Source of the DNA: Gammaproteobacteria bacterium
GTDB lineage: Bacteria; Pseudomonadota; Gammaproteobacteria; Pseudomonadales; Halieaceae
Reading direction: 5' to 3'
Assembly: GCA_030427485.1 (NCBI GenBank)
Contig: JAUICG010000044.1
Coordinates: 1-38,214 of the forward strand
Length of the DNA: 38,214 nucleotides
This document shows, piece by piece, positions 7,911-17,264 of this stretch (position 1 is its first letter; the number at the start of each line of letters is the position of its first letter). The notes beneath the pieces are model-generated. The model did not search any database. It saw only the letters and a program-made list of their open reading frames with translations, and had not been told where the DNA came from. The translations under genes and the position numbers were made by a program.

Positions 7911-9494
7911 ATGTCTTCACGCGTAATTGCAGAAGAAATAAAGAAAAGACGCACGTTTGCTATCATCTCGCACCCCGATGCGGGTAAAACCACTATCACG
8001 GAAAAACTGCTGCTGCTCGGCAACGCCATTCAGGTTGCTGGAAGTGTAAAAGGGAAGAAGGGACCGCATGCGACCTCCGACTGGATGAGCATGGAGCAGG
8101 AGCGGGGAATCTCCGTTACCTCCTCGGTGATGCAATTCCCCTACCACCAGTGCACCGTCAATCTGCTGGATACCCCTGGACACGAGGACTTTTCCGAGGA
8201 CACCTACCGCACGCTCACTGCCGTGGATTCGGCGCTTATGGTGATCGACGGCGCCAAAGGCGTGGAAGACCGCACCATCAAGCTGATGAATGTCTGTCGC
8301 CTGCGCGATACGCCGATTTTCAGCTTCGTAAACAAGCTGGATCGGGATATCCGCGACCCGATCGAGTTGCTGGATGAAATTGAAGCCGTACTGGAAATCC
8401 AGGGCGCGCCGGTCAACTGGCCCATCGGCATGGGGCATGATTTCAAGGGTGTGTACAATCTGTACACCGACACGATCCACCGGTTCACGTCGGGGAAGGG
8501 CAGCGTGTTGCCCCCCGATGTGCGCATCAGTGGTCTCGACAGCGAAGAGGCGAGGGCGCTGCTGGGTGAAGAGTACGACGATTTTTGCGAGCAGATCGAA
8601 CTGGTACGCGGCGCCAGCCACGCATTCGACCTGGATGAATTTCTCGCCGGCAGATTGAGCCCGGTGTTTTTTGGTACCGCCCTGGCCAATTTCGGTGTGC
8701 GGGAGATGCTGGACGACTTCGTGCAGTGGGCGCCGGCGCCGCAGGACAGGGATGCGACTGATCGCACGGTGGCCGCCACGGAGGACAAGTTCAGCGGCTT
8801 CGTTTTCAAGATACAGGCCAATATGGACCCCAGGCACCGCGATCGGATCGCCTTCCTGCGGGTGTGTTCCGGCCGCTACGTCAAAGGAATGAAAATGCAG
8901 CATGTGCGTATCGGCAAAGATGTGAAAATCGCCGACGCAGTCACCTTTCAGGCAGGCGAGCGGGTGTTGGTGGAGGAGGCGGTGTCTGGCGACATCATCG
9001 GCCTGCACAATCACGGCACTATCCAGATCGGCGATACATTCACCGAGGGTGAAGCGCTGCAGTTCACAGGTATCCCGCATTTTGCCCCGGAACTGTTCCG
9101 CCGCATTCGCCTGGCCGACCCGATGAAGTCCAAACAATTGCAGCGCGGTTTGCAGCAGTTGTCGGAAGAGGGATCGACCCAGGTGTTCTCGCCGATTAAC
9201 TCCACAGACCTCGTAGTGGGCGCGGTGGGGCCACTGCAGTTTGACGTGGTTGCCTATCGTCTCAAGGACGAGTACAAGGTCGAGGCCCGCTACGAACCGG
9301 TGAATGTATACACCGCGCGCTGGATCAGCTGTGATGACAGTCGCAAGCTGGAAGAGTTTCGCAAGAAAGCCGCCGAACACCTCTCGATAGACGGCGGTGG
9401 CCATCTCACCTACCTGGCGCCGACCCGGGTCAACCTGTCGTTAATGGAGGAACGCTGGCCCGAACTGGAGTTCAGGGCCACGCGGGAACACTAG
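7911..9494 (+). CDS. prfC: Peptide chain release factor 3
   Basis: A 527-residue translational GTPase that recycles RF1/RF2 from the ribosome after termination. The G-domain motifs are intact: P-loop SHPDAGKTT (20-28), DTPGH (87-91) and NKLD (141-144). The RGISVTSS switch I segment (65-72) and the RF3-type second and third domains follow. Length matches E. coli RF3 (529). A GAGG ribosome site lies 10 bases before the ATG. It ends 3 bases from the convergent gpx gene with no visible terminator between. Upstream it shares its control region with hipBA, which could tie expression of a termination factor to the toxin-antitoxin repressor; that link is inferred from the operators only. Confidence 0.97.
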   Translation: MSSRVIAEEIKKRRTFAIISHPDAGKTTITEKLLLLGNAIQVAGSVKGKKGPHATSDWMSMEQERGISVTSSVMQFPYHQCTVNLLDTPGHEDFSEDTYRTLTAVDSALMVIDGAKGVEDRTIKLMNVCRLRDTPIFSFVNKLDRDIRDPIELLDEIEAVLEIQGAPVNWPIGMGHDFKGVYNLYTDTIHRFTSGKGSVLPPDVRISGLDSEEARALLGEEYDDFCEQIELVRGASHAFDLDEFLAGRLSPVFFGTALANFGVREMLDDFVQWAPAPQDRDATDRTVAATEDKFSGFVFKIQANMDPRHRDRIAFLRVCSGRYVKGMKMQHVRIGKDVKIADAVTFQAGERVLVEEAVSGDIIGLHNHGTIQIGDTFTEGEALQFTGIPHFAPELFRRIRLADPMKSKQLQRGLQQLSEEGSTQVFSPINSTDLVVGAVGPLQFDVVAYRLKDEYKVEARYEPVNVYTARWISCDDSRKLEEFRKKAAEHLSIDGGGHLTYLAPTRVNLSLMEERWPELEFRATREH

Positions 9495-9497
9495 GCC

Positions 9498-9983
9498 TCA
9501 GGCCAGCAGCTTTTCTATGTCCCTGGCGATGGCCTTGGGGGTGTCTTTCGGCGCGTACCGCTTGATGACGGTACCGGAGCTGTCGATCAGGAACTTGGTG
9601 AAGTTCCACTTGATGCCTTCCGTGCCCAATGCCCCGGGCGCAGCTTTCTTGAGGTGCTTGAACAACGGGTCGGCGTTGGCGCCGTTGACGTCGATTTTGC
9701 CGAACATCGGGAAACTCACCCCGTAGTTGAGCTGGCAGAATTCCATAATCTCGTCATTGCTGCCCGGATCCTGCTTGCCGAACTGGTTGCACGGAAACCC
9801 GAGAATTTCCAGCCCCCGGTCCTTGTACTTTTCATACATTTCTTCGAGGCCCCCGAATTGCGGTGTAAACCCGCACTTGGAGGCAGTGTTGACCACCAGC
9901 AGCACCTTGCCCTCGTAATCCTTCAGTGACTTCTCTTCCCCGGTCGGAGTTTTGCAGCTGAATGCGTATACGGAATTGCTCAT
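9498..9983 (-). CDS. gpx: Glutathione peroxidase family thiol peroxidase
   Basis: A 161-residue thioredoxin-fold peroxidase that reduces hydrogen or lipid peroxides. The catalytic tetrad is visible: C37 in NTASKCGFTPQ (Cys, not selenocysteine), Q71 in NQFGKQDPG, and W126-N127 in WNFTKF. A second Cys at 65 in FPCNQ and one at 83 could act as resolving residues; such Cys-type enzymes normally use thioredoxin rather than glutathione. A GGAG ribosome site precedes the start. It follows the desaturase by 24 bases on the same strand and is probably co-transcribed, which makes sense because unsaturated lipids are the main targets of peroxidation. Confidence 0.93.
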   Translation of the reverse strand: MSNSVYAFSCKTPTGEEKSLKDYEGKVLLVVNTASKCGFTPQFGGLEEMYEKYKDRGLEILGFPCNQFGKQDPGSNDEIMEFCQLNYGVSFPMFGKIDVNGANADPLFKHLKKAAPGALGTEGIKWNFTKFLIDSSGTVIKRYAPKDTPKAIARDIEKLLA

Positions 9984-10007
9984 GGTGATATCTCCGAATC
10001 AGAATAC

Positions 10008-11189
10008 TCAGGCTACCTGGGCTTGCTGGAAATGAACCTGTTCCATCAGGAGACTCAGGCGCTTGCGCTGCATTTTGAGAGAATATTCGAGGGTTTTCAA
10101 CTTGGTGTGCAATGCCGCGTTTTCCCATTTTTGCTGCAGGTGGTGCTTGCCTTCTTCGAGCGCGCCGCTCAGTTGCAGCTTGGTGCGCTCGTAGCGCTCC
10201 GCCTGCAGGGCAGTCCACTGGTTGATGGAGTCGGTGAACAGCTGGTATTCACGCTCCAGCATGGCCCGCAGTGATTCGCTGCCTTGCGCCTGCTCCAGCT
10301 TGTTGCGGGCGCGCAGGAACGCCGTGTCGAGAATGGCGCGCTGGATTTTGAAGTCGGAGACGCGATTGAGGTTCCGGGCGAGGCCGACCCGGTCGCACAG
10401 GGCGATCATCCACTTGGTGGGGTCCCACTGCCACCAGCGTATGCCATTGCGATAATCCGCCTGGAATATGTGATGGTAATTGTGATAGCCCTCGCCATAG
10501 GTCAGGAACGCGAGAAATCCGTTATCCCGCGCACTGTTGCTCTCGGTATAGGGCCTGCTGCCCCAAAAGTGGGCGAGCGAATTGATGAAAAACGTGACAT
10601 GGTGGTTCACCACCAGGCGCAGCAGCCCGACCAGCAGCAGGGTACCGATGATATCGCCGTGCCAGAGGCCCAGCAGCAGGGGCAGGCCCACATTCATGAA
10701 CACGGTAAGCGCCACGTAATGCTTGTCCTGCCAGACCACGATGGGGTCACGCTCCAGGTCCCTGGCATTACTGAAATCCGGCTCGTTACTGTTGTACTTG
10801 CGCAGCATCCAGCCCATGTGACTGAACCACAGGCCGCGCCCCGCGGAGTAGGGATCGAGCGTATTGTCATCCACGTGGCGGTGGTGCCTGCGGTGATCTG
10901 AAGCCCAGATCAATATGCTGTTCTGCAGTGCGCCGGCTCCCCAGAACGCGAAAAACCACTTCAGTACCGGGCTGGCTTCATAGGCGTTGTGCGACCAGAG
11001 GCGGTGATAGCCGCCGGTAATCGACATGCCGTTGAGGTACAGAAACGCGAGTGCCCACAGCCACTGGAAACTGTCGTAACCGTGGTAAATCCCCCACAGG
11101 GGCACCAGTAGCAGCGCGGCGCAGGGCAGGCCAACAAAAATGATGACATTGACCATGTTCAGTGGGGGTTTGCCGGTGTCGTTCGTCAT
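10008..11189 (-). CDS. Membrane fatty acid (acyl-CoA) desaturase with C-terminal coiled coil
   Basis: A 393-residue integral membrane desaturase of the stearoyl-CoA delta-9 class, which adds a double bond to saturated acyl chains with a di-iron centre. The three His boxes are present: H62-x4-H67 (YHRLWSH), H99-x2-H102-H103 (DHRRHHRH) and H236-x2-H239-H240 (YHNYHH). Hydrophobic segments lie at about 12-32, 40-58, 158-178 and 180-200. Residues 285-393 form a charged, Leu/Gln-rich region predicted to be coiled coil and absent from minimal desaturases; it may mediate oligomerisation or contact with electron donors. First gene of a likely two-gene unit with gpx. No strong ribosome site is seen, so the start is slightly uncertain. 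Confidence 0.9.
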   Translation of the reverse strand: MTNDTGKPPLNMVNVIIFVGLPCAALLLVPLWGIYHGYDSFQWLWALAFLYLNGMSITGGYHRLWSHNAYEASPVLKWFFAFWGAGALQNSILIWASDHRRHHRHVDDNTLDPYSAGRGLWFSHMGWMLRKYNSNEPDFSNARDLERDPIVVWQDKHYVALTVFMNVGLPLLLGLWHGDIIGTLLLVGLLRLVVNHHVTFFINSLAHFWGSRPYTESNSARDNGFLAFLTYGEGYHNYHHIFQADYRNGIRWWQWDPTKWMIALCDRVGLARNLNRVSDFKIQRAILDTAFLRARNKLEQAQGSESLRAMLEREYQLFTDSINQWTALQAERYERTKLQLSGALEEGKHHLQQKWENAALHTKLKTLEYSLKMQRKRLSLLMEQVHFQQAQVA

Positions 11190-11485
11190 GGAAGTTAGCG
11201 AGTCTCAAATTGCCCGAAAAGTCCGGTATTGTTCGCTTTTCAGGAGGTTATAGTCCAGTGGCGCGATAGCGCCCGCCAGTATTGGCACCCGAGGTAGGAT
11301 AGCACGTATTGGGGGATGTCCGTCTAACAGTTGGCCAGTCTGAATTCCCTGACTATCAGTACGCATATTCGTACGACAGCGATTCTGCCGTGGAAGTTCC
11401 GTGCGCACACGCTCGGCCTGCCCGGTGCCTGCCCTGTACTACCGCCCTCCGGTATTCGCGGCAGGCAATTGGCCGGCGATGCGGG

Positions 11486-12829
11486 CTACAGCTTCTCCAG
11501 ATAGGACTGATACTCCAGCAGGGTGATGCGCTTGCGGAATTCTTCCAGTTCCTGCTGCTTGGTGAGTGTATAGATACGTTGCAGCTCCGTGCCCAGGCTG
11601 TGATGAATAAAGTCCGATTCGCTGAACAGCTTCACGGCGTCGGGCATATACACCGGGAGCCGCTGGCCCTCCTGCGCATAGCCGTCACCGGTGGTCGGTT
11701 CGCCGGGAGAGAGGTTTTGCTCGATACCGTCGAGCATGGCGGACAGCAACACGGCAAACAGCAGGTAGGGATTGGCATCCGCACCGGCCACGCGGTGTTC
11801 CAGTCGACGTCCCTGATGATTGCCGGCGGGGACGCGCACCGCGACCGTGCGGTTTTCGTATCCCCAACTCGGGAAGACAGGGGCATGGCAGCCGGGCTGG
11901 AAGCGACGATAGCCGTTGAAACTCGGTGAGAAAATAGCCATCGAGTCCGCCATGTTGGCGAGACAGCCGCCGATGGCGTTGAGCAACAGCGGCGAACCCT
12001 TCTCGGTGCCGTCATCGAAAACATTCACGCCGTTTTCGTCCAGCAGGCTGCAGTGCACATGCAAGCCATTACCCGCTTCCGTTTCAAACGGCTTTGGCAT
12101 AAAGCTGGCAATCAGGTTGTGCTTGGCCGCGACTCCCTTGATAAGCCGCTTCATCATCAGCACCTGTTTCGCCGCCAGTACGGCGTTATCCACGTGATGC
12201 ATATTGATTTCGTACTGTGAAGGAGCTGATTCCTTGGCCACGCCATCGAAGGGAATGTCCTGCATCTCGCAGGCGAGCCGTAAATCCTCCAGCATGGCCT
12301 GGTGGTGGTTGAGCACGTCAAGGCCATAGGTGTTGCCGCCTACCGGCGAGCCGCCCACCGGCGACGGGCAGGTGTGCAGCGGAACCGAGTCGTTCCACTC
12401 AACGAGGCTGAACTCCAGTTCGGCGGCTACCACCGGCCGCCAGCCGGCGCTGTGAAAGCGCGTAAGAACCTGCTTGAGTACCTGGCGCGGATCGCCGGCG
12501 TAGGGCGTGCCATCGGTATCGAACATTGAGAGCATGACCTGCCCGTGGTTGCCGTCGGCGGCCCAGGGTGTCGGTAGCAGCGATCCTTCCACCGGACGAC
12601 AAATGCCGTCGGCGTCGCCGCTGGCAAATACCAGCTGCTCCACATCGCGCCCCCAGATATCCAGGCTGAGTGCGGTCTTGGGAAGTTTCAGTTCGCCGTC
12701 GAAGATGGTGCTGAGTTTGTGGCGGGGGACCCACTTGCCGCGCATGATCCCGTTGCAGTCGGGGAGGAGCGCCTCTATGGTTGTAATCTCAGGGTGAGCC
12801 CGCAGGAACCAATCGGCTTCAAGCGACAT
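11486..12829 (-). CDS. Glutamine synthetase family ligase, PuuA-like
   Basis: A 447-residue member of the glutamine synthetase fold that most resembles gamma-glutamylputrescine synthetase, which joins glutamate to putrescine using ATP in the first step of polyamine catabolism. Diagnostic segments are LLPDCNGIMRGKW near the N-terminus, AAELEFSLVEW, the ATP/metal-binding GNGLHVHCSL, SFNGYRRFQPG, NRTVAVRVPAG and RVAGADANPYLL. The adenylylation-type Tyr loop of housekeeping GlnA is not recognisable, and the protein is shorter than GlnA (468), which favours a catabolic or amine-specific enzyme. No other puu genes are adjacent. A LuxR-type regulator gene lies upstream on the same strand, 154 bases away. 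The exact amine substrate is unknown. Confidence 0.8.
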   Translation of the reverse strand: MSLEADWFLRAHPEITTIEALLPDCNGIMRGKWVPRHKLSTIFDGELKLPKTALSLDIWGRDVEQLVFASGDADGICRPVEGSLLPTPWAADGNHGQVMLSMFDTDGTPYAGDPRQVLKQVLTRFHSAGWRPVVAAELEFSLVEWNDSVPLHTCPSPVGGSPVGGNTYGLDVLNHHQAMLEDLRLACEMQDIPFDGVAKESAPSQYEINMHHVDNAVLAAKQVLMMKRLIKGVAAKHNLIASFMPKPFETEAGNGLHVHCSLLDENGVNVFDDGTEKGSPLLLNAIGGCLANMADSMAIFSPSFNGYRRFQPGCHAPVFPSWGYENRTVAVRVPAGNHQGRRLEHRVAGADANPYLLFAVLLSAMLDGIEQNLSPGEPTTGDGYAQEGQRLPVYMPDAVKLFSESDFIHHSLGTELQRIYTLTKQQELEEFRKRITLLEYQSYLEKL

Positions 12830-12986
12830 GCATCCACCGTACAGTCATTGGTAAGCCCGCACTATCCATTGTTAGCCGGGGTCACTCAATACCCTAGTTG
12901 GGGCAAACTGCAATCGCTTTCCAGCGGTTGTAAATGCATGCTCCAGTTCCTCGTTTCGCCCGGCGGCAGCACCGGCTGAATCAAGC

Positions 12987-13832
12987 TCAGCGAGGTGACA
13001 TGTAGATGCTGAGCGGGTCCTCCCCCGCGGCCTCCCCCATGCAGGACATCGCGTTCAGGAACAGGGAGAAGAGGTCGGTTTGTGAGCTCACGTCCAGCTT
13101 GCGATAGATACTTTTGCGGTGCCTGCGCACCGTCTCCACGGCGATATCCAGGCGCTCCGCTGAAATGTGAGTGCCGTAGCCGCGCAGCATGAGTTCGAGC
13201 ACGTCTTTCTCGCGGGGAGAGAGCAGGGATGCGCCGAAGGTACGAAACGCGAGATCGATCTGGTAGTTGATGCCAGGCTGGATCAGATTTGTCGCCGCGA
13301 AATCGTTGTGCTCGGTGTGACTCTTGAGTAGCTCCGACACCGGCTCGGCGAGGAGATAGAGCGACTCGTACTCCTGGTCACTGAACGGCGCATTGTCAGC
13401 CAGTCGCATCATGCTGAGGTTGATAACATTGCCGGCTTGCAGTTTTGCCAGGTATACCGCTTCGTCACAGGTGCCCGTATCTGCGTAGTAATTTCTGTAG
13501 TAGTCCGATTCCTGCAGTTTACCCATGGTGATGCGTGACAGCCGGTAGATCTTGGATCGCGGCCGATCCATGGAGGCCTGGTAGAACGGGTCCTCCCGGT
13601 AGGGACCCTCCAGGTACTGGTCTATCTGGCTGGCCACAGCGTGTTCGGGGATGCCGTGATAGAGAATTCGGGGCGGCAGGTCCCGGTGGTACAACCAGAC
13701 CTGGGGGTAATCAATCTTGACCTGGCTATTGATGGCCTCGACGAGCGTGGGGAAAAACTGCTCCGTACCCAGCGCCGCAATTGCCCGGGAAATATCCCTG
13801 TTCCACTTGCTCAGTTGATTTACATTTGTCAT
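12987..13832 (-). CDS. LuxR-family transcriptional regulator
   Basis: A 281-residue regulator. The C-terminal LuxR/FixJ-type helix-turn-helix begins at LSPREKDVLELM (204-215); the recognition helix lies in AVETVRRHRKSIYRKL (231-246). The N-terminal 180 residues are not a receiver domain and lack the Trp/Tyr/Asp set of acyl-homoserine lactone receptors, so this resembles GAF-like LuxR solos common in marine gammaproteobacteria; the signal is unknown. It is divergent from an AraC-type gene across 293 bases and lies upstream of the PuuA-like gene on the same strand, which it might control; that is inference. Confidence 0.85.
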   Translation of the reverse strand: MTNVNQLSKWNRDISRAIAALGTEQFFPTLVEAINSQVKIDYPQVWLYHRDLPPRILYHGIPEHAVASQIDQYLEGPYREDPFYQASMDRPRSKIYRLSRITMGKLQESDYYRNYYADTGTCDEAVYLAKLQAGNVINLSMMRLADNAPFSDQEYESLYLLAEPVSELLKSHTEHNDFAATNLIQPGINYQIDLAFRTFGASLLSPREKDVLELMLRGYGTHISAERLDIAVETVRRHRKSIYRKLDVSSQTDLFSLFLNAMSCMGEAAGEDPLSIYMSPR

Positions 13833-14125
13833 TTGAAGCTGTGTTTTTTATGGGTAGCACTTTTACTACATAGTGATGAGGCATCAGAGTCTTGTCAAAC
13901 CCGAAGACCAACTAATTGCGTGCGGGCGGCGGTTCGCGGTAGCCGCCCGGCGCCGCGCGGCTGGTCGCGGGCGCCTGCGAAATCCTGGCCCGGGATAGCC
14001 CCGCCTATAATTGCCCATGGATTCAACGGCTTGGAGGCAGTTGATGCGGATACCGGCGGCGCCTGGTTCACGCCGGCGGCAGCGATGCGGTATGCTGTAG
14101 CAATGTTCAGGAGGGTACGTTTGCC

Positions 14126-15172
14126 TTGTCAAAATTGGTGCACAATTCAGCCTTGTACAATGAGCCGGTGCCGATGGCATTTACCAGGGCGCTGTTGGCC
14201 CAGGCGCGGGCCTACAACCGGGACCTGGACGCCATTTTGCGCGCTGCGCGGTTTCCCTTTGACCCGTTACGCCAGGACGCGCAGACGGTTTTCGTCTCGC
14301 GCGAGCAATACTCCCGCTTGTGCCTGGAACTGATTCGCGCACTCGGCGACGAGTCCGGTGGCGTAATGCCGGACGTACAAACCCCGGTGGGGACCACGAG
14401 GCTGATCGCCCTCAGTATGATCAATAGCTCCACCCTCTCCGGCGCCCTTCACCGCGGTATCGAGTTCAATCGGGTGTGCCGGGTGCGCCATGGGGCGCAG
14501 GTCATCAATGAGCTTCACGTCGATGAGAGCCGCAAAGAGGCGACGCTGACCTACCTCTGTGGCGACGACAGGCCAGAGGTGCAGCACAGCGTACTGTGCA
14601 ACCTCGCGATGTGGATGCGCTTCTGCGGCTGGTTGATCGACCAGCATATCGACGTCACGAGCGCCCGCTGCGCGGGCCCGCAACCCGATTTCATGGAGAG
14701 TCTGCGGCATTTTTTTCACTGTCCCCTGGAATATGGGCAGTCGGTGAACTCGGTGACCTTCAGCGCCCGGCACCTGGAGTCCGAACCGGTGCGCGACGAG
14801 GAGGACCTGGGCGAGTTTCTCAAACTCGCGCCGTACTACGTAGTCATACAGCCGCAGGCCAGTACGCTCACTATTACCCATCGGATTCGCGATATCCTCG
14901 GCAACGATTTCCGCCGCGAAATGCCCAGTTTCGAGGAGTTGACCACGCTGCTCAATATGTCGGCGCGCACGCTGCGGCGGCGCCTGGAGAAAGAGGGGAC
15001 GTCCTACCAGCGCATCAAGGACAATGCCCGGCGGGACGTGGCCATTTCAATGCTGAGCGGGGACGGGCTCACCGTCAGTGAGGTAGCGGAGCAGGTGGGA
15101 TTTTCCGACCCCAGCGCGTTTCATCGCTCGTTCAAGAAATGGACCGGCCAGTCTCCCGGCAGTTATCGCTAG
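14126..15172 (+). CDS. AraC-family transcriptional regulator (OruR/arabinose-binding N-terminal type)
   Basis: A 348-residue regulator. The N-terminal 180 residues match the ligand-sensing domain seen in OruR/ArgR-like AraC proteins (AFTRALLAQARAYNRDLD). The last 82 residues are the AraC DNA-binding domain with two helix-turn-helix units: MSARTLRRRLEKEGTSYQRI and the signature VSEVAEQVGFSDPSAFHRSF. The chosen start is TTG at 14126 because an AGGAGG ribosome site (14109-14114) lies 11 bases upstream; an ATG at codon 17 (PMAF) is the alternative. It is convergent with proS. Its target is unknown; the nearby PuuA-like enzyme would fit an amine-responsive regulator but nothing in the sequence proves this. 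Confidence 0.87.
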   Translation: MSKLVHNSALYNEPVPMAFTRALLAQARAYNRDLDAILRAARFPFDPLRQDAQTVFVSREQYSRLCLELIRALGDESGGVMPDVQTPVGTTRLIALSMINSSTLSGALHRGIEFNRVCRVRHGAQVINELHVDESRKEATLTYLCGDDRPEVQHSVLCNLAMWMRFCGWLIDQHIDVTSARCAGPQPDFMESLRHFFHCPLEYGQSVNSVTFSARHLESEPVRDEEDLGEFLKLAPYYVVIQPQASTLTITHRIRDILGNDFRREMPSFEELTTLLNMSARTLRRRLEKEGTSYQRIKDNARRDVAISMLSGDGLTVSEVAEQVGFSDPSAFHRSFKKWTGQSPGSYR

Positions 15173-15212
15173 CCTGCATCGTGCCCTGGTGCCCTTTGCT
15201 GAGTGCAGCAGA

Positions 15213-16922
15213 CTAGCCCAGCACGCCCTGCAGAAACGCGATGATGTCACCCTGGGGGATCAGTTGTGACTCGGTACCGCGCCGGTTCTTGTACTCCAGA
15301 TTGCCGTCGGCGAGCGCCCTGTCGCCGATCACGACGCGATGCGGGATGCCGATCAGCTCCATATCCGCGAACTTGACCCCCGGCCGCTCATTGCGGTCAT
15401 CGAGCAGTACGTCGACCCCGGCGGCTCGCAATTGCTGATAGAGCTCCTCGGCGCAGTCGGCCACGGCGGCGGATTTGTGCAGGTTCAACGGCACGATGGC
15501 CAGTTGAAACGGCGCCATCGCCTCGGGCCAGAGGATGCCGTCGGCATCGTGATTCTGTTCAATCGCCGCGGCGACGATGCGGCTCACGCCGATACCGTAA
15601 CAGCCCATGGTCACAGTGATGTTCTGGCCGTTTTCATTCAGTACTTTGGCGCTCATCGCCTCGCTGTACTTGGTGCCCAGCTGGAAAATATGCCCCACCT
15701 CGATTCCGCGGGTGATCTGTAGCTGGCCCCGGCCGTCCGGGCTGGGGTCGCCGGCGACAACATCGCGCAGGTCTGCAACCTGCTCGAGTGGGCAGTCTCG
15801 AAGCCAGTTGACGCCGGTAAAATGTTGGTCGTCTTCGTTGGCCCCACAGGCGAAATCCGCCAGCTGTGCCGCACTGCGATCGACTATCACCGGAATATTG
15901 AGGCCGACAGGGCCGAGGGAGCCAAAGCCGGCGTTGCAGACAGCGCGTACCCGTTCCTCGCTGGCCATTTGCAGTGGGCGGGCCACCCCTGGTACTTTCT
16001 CGGCCTTGATCGCATTCAGCTGGTGGTCGCCGCGCAGGACCAGCGCCACCAGTGTGCCCTCCTGCTCACCCTCGACGACCAGCGTCTTCACGCTGTCAGC
16101 GGGGTTCTCGGACAGGAAGTCAGCCAGCTGTTCAATGGTCCTGATGCCGGGGGTGGCGATTTTCTGCAGTTCACTGGCGGGCGCGGCGCGCTCTTCTGTG
16201 GGGGCCAGCGCTTCCGCCATTTCGACATTCGCCGCGTAGTCACTGCTGTCGCTGAAGGCTATCGCATCCTCACCGGAGCTGGCCAACACGTGAAACTCGT
16301 GGGAACCGCTGCCGCCGATACTGCCGGTATCGGCAATTACCGGGCGAAATTCCAGCCCCAGGCGCGCAAAAATCGTGGAGTAGGTGGCAAACATGAGCTG
16401 GTAGGTTTCCTCCAGCGACGCCTGGTCTGTATGAAAGGAGTAGGCGTCTTTCATCAGGAACTCGCGGGAGCGCATGATGCCGAAGCGGGGTCGGATTTCG
16501 TCGCGCACCTTGGTCTGGATCTGGTAGAGGTTGAGCGGCAGTTGTTTATAGCTCTTGACCTCGTCACGCACCAGGCTGGTAATCACCTCCTCGTGCGTGG
16601 GGCCCAGGCAGAATTCCCGCTGGTGCCTGTCGTGGATGCGCAGCAACTCGGGGCCGTACTGTTCCCAACGGCCCGATTCCTGCCAGAGCTCGGCGGGCTG
16701 TACCACGGGCATGCTGACTTCCTGGGCTCCGGACGCGTCCATTTCCTCGCGCACGATAGCCTCCACCTTGCGCAGCACGCGCAGTCCCAGCGGCAACCAG
16801 GTGTACAGACCCGCCGCCAGTTTGCGTATCAGCCCGGCCCGGAGCATCAACTGGTGACTGATAACCTCCGCGTCCGCGGGCGTTTCTTTTTGCGTTGCGA
16901 TCAGGAACTGGCTGGTGCGCAT
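15213..16922 (-). CDS. proS: Prolyl-tRNA synthetase (bacterial type with editing insert)
   Basis: A 569-residue class II aminoacyl-tRNA synthetase that charges tRNA-Pro. The N-terminus MRTSQFLIATQKETPADAE and segments LPLGLRVLRKVE, FCLGPTHEEVITSLVRDEV and GIMRSREFLMKDAYSFH are those of bacterial ProS. The region from about residue 225 to 405 is the INS editing domain that hydrolyses Ala-tRNA-Pro. It is followed by motif 3 around GCYGIGVSRIVAA and an anticodon-binding domain with DVLLDDRNERPGVKFAD. Length equals the E. coli enzyme (572). It stands alone, convergent with the AraC-type gene 40 bases away. Confidence 0.97.
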   Translation of the reverse strand: MRTSQFLIATQKETPADAEVISHQLMLRAGLIRKLAAGLYTWLPLGLRVLRKVEAIVREEMDASGAQEVSMPVVQPAELWQESGRWEQYGPELLRIHDRHQREFCLGPTHEEVITSLVRDEVKSYKQLPLNLYQIQTKVRDEIRPRFGIMRSREFLMKDAYSFHTDQASLEETYQLMFATYSTIFARLGLEFRPVIADTGSIGGSGSHEFHVLASSGEDAIAFSDSSDYAANVEMAEALAPTEERAAPASELQKIATPGIRTIEQLADFLSENPADSVKTLVVEGEQEGTLVALVLRGDHQLNAIKAEKVPGVARPLQMASEERVRAVCNAGFGSLGPVGLNIPVIVDRSAAQLADFACGANEDDQHFTGVNWLRDCPLEQVADLRDVVAGDPSPDGRGQLQITRGIEVGHIFQLGTKYSEAMSAKVLNENGQNITVTMGCYGIGVSRIVAAAIEQNHDADGILWPEAMAPFQLAIVPLNLHKSAAVADCAEELYQQLRAAGVDVLLDDRNERPGVKFADMELIGIPHRVVIGDRALADGNLEYKNRRGTESQLIPQGDIIAFLQGVLG

Positions 16923-17264
16923 GGATTATTCCGGTGTGTTGAGGATGAACAGGGCGCCTAGTTTACGTGCGAATAACTTGAGCGTACAGCGCTTACGTGG
17001 AGCGCAGCTACCTGATATGAGGGACGAATTTTGTCGCGTCGGGCAGCGCGTATTCGAAACCCGATTTCCCCAGGGTGGGCGCCGATTAGCCTAGTAAAAT
17101 AGGGTATTTTGGGTGCAAACGTAGAAAACACTTGTATTACAGCGTTTCCTGATTTATACATTGCCCTGCAGCTTGCAGCAGGGTGTGTTCGCCTCGTTGG
17201 TGAACACCCGGTTTGGGCTTGCAGAGGGACTCACTTAAAATTTTTAGGGAAGGTTGAAAACAAC
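16923..17264. other. Divergent region between proS and the HU-like gene; structured leader
   Basis: 342 bases without a gene. It should carry promoters for both neighbours. The transcribed leader of the HU-like gene (from about 17167) contains two inverted repeats that share bases: CCCTGC/GCAGGG (17164-17183) and a GGGTG-TGTTC/GAACA-CCC pair spanning about 17181-17209. They cannot form fully at the same time, so this could be a regulatory leader or simply a structured 5' end. Confidence 0.4.
17132..17160 (+). promoter_or_regulatory. Candidate promoter of the HU-like gene
   Basis: TTGTAT (17132-17137) and TATACA (17155-17160) separated by 17 bases in an A/T-rich stretch. Each element matches sigma-70 consensus only partly (three and four of six). 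Leader length would be about 98 bases. Confidence 0.4.

Noticed and set aside
7917..9404. A 495-codon open frame on the strand opposite prfC
   Set aside because: prfC is certain on the other strand. The antisense product has no domain pattern and is the usual mirror of a GC-rich gene with strong codon bias.
15822..16961. A 379-codon open frame opposite proS
   Set aside because: proS is complete and conserved here; the antisense frame is low-complexity and has no plausible motif.
17109..17264. 52-codon upstream extension of the HU-like gene
   Set aside because: It would cover the candidate promoter and hairpins, and the extra sequence does not look like any HU extension.
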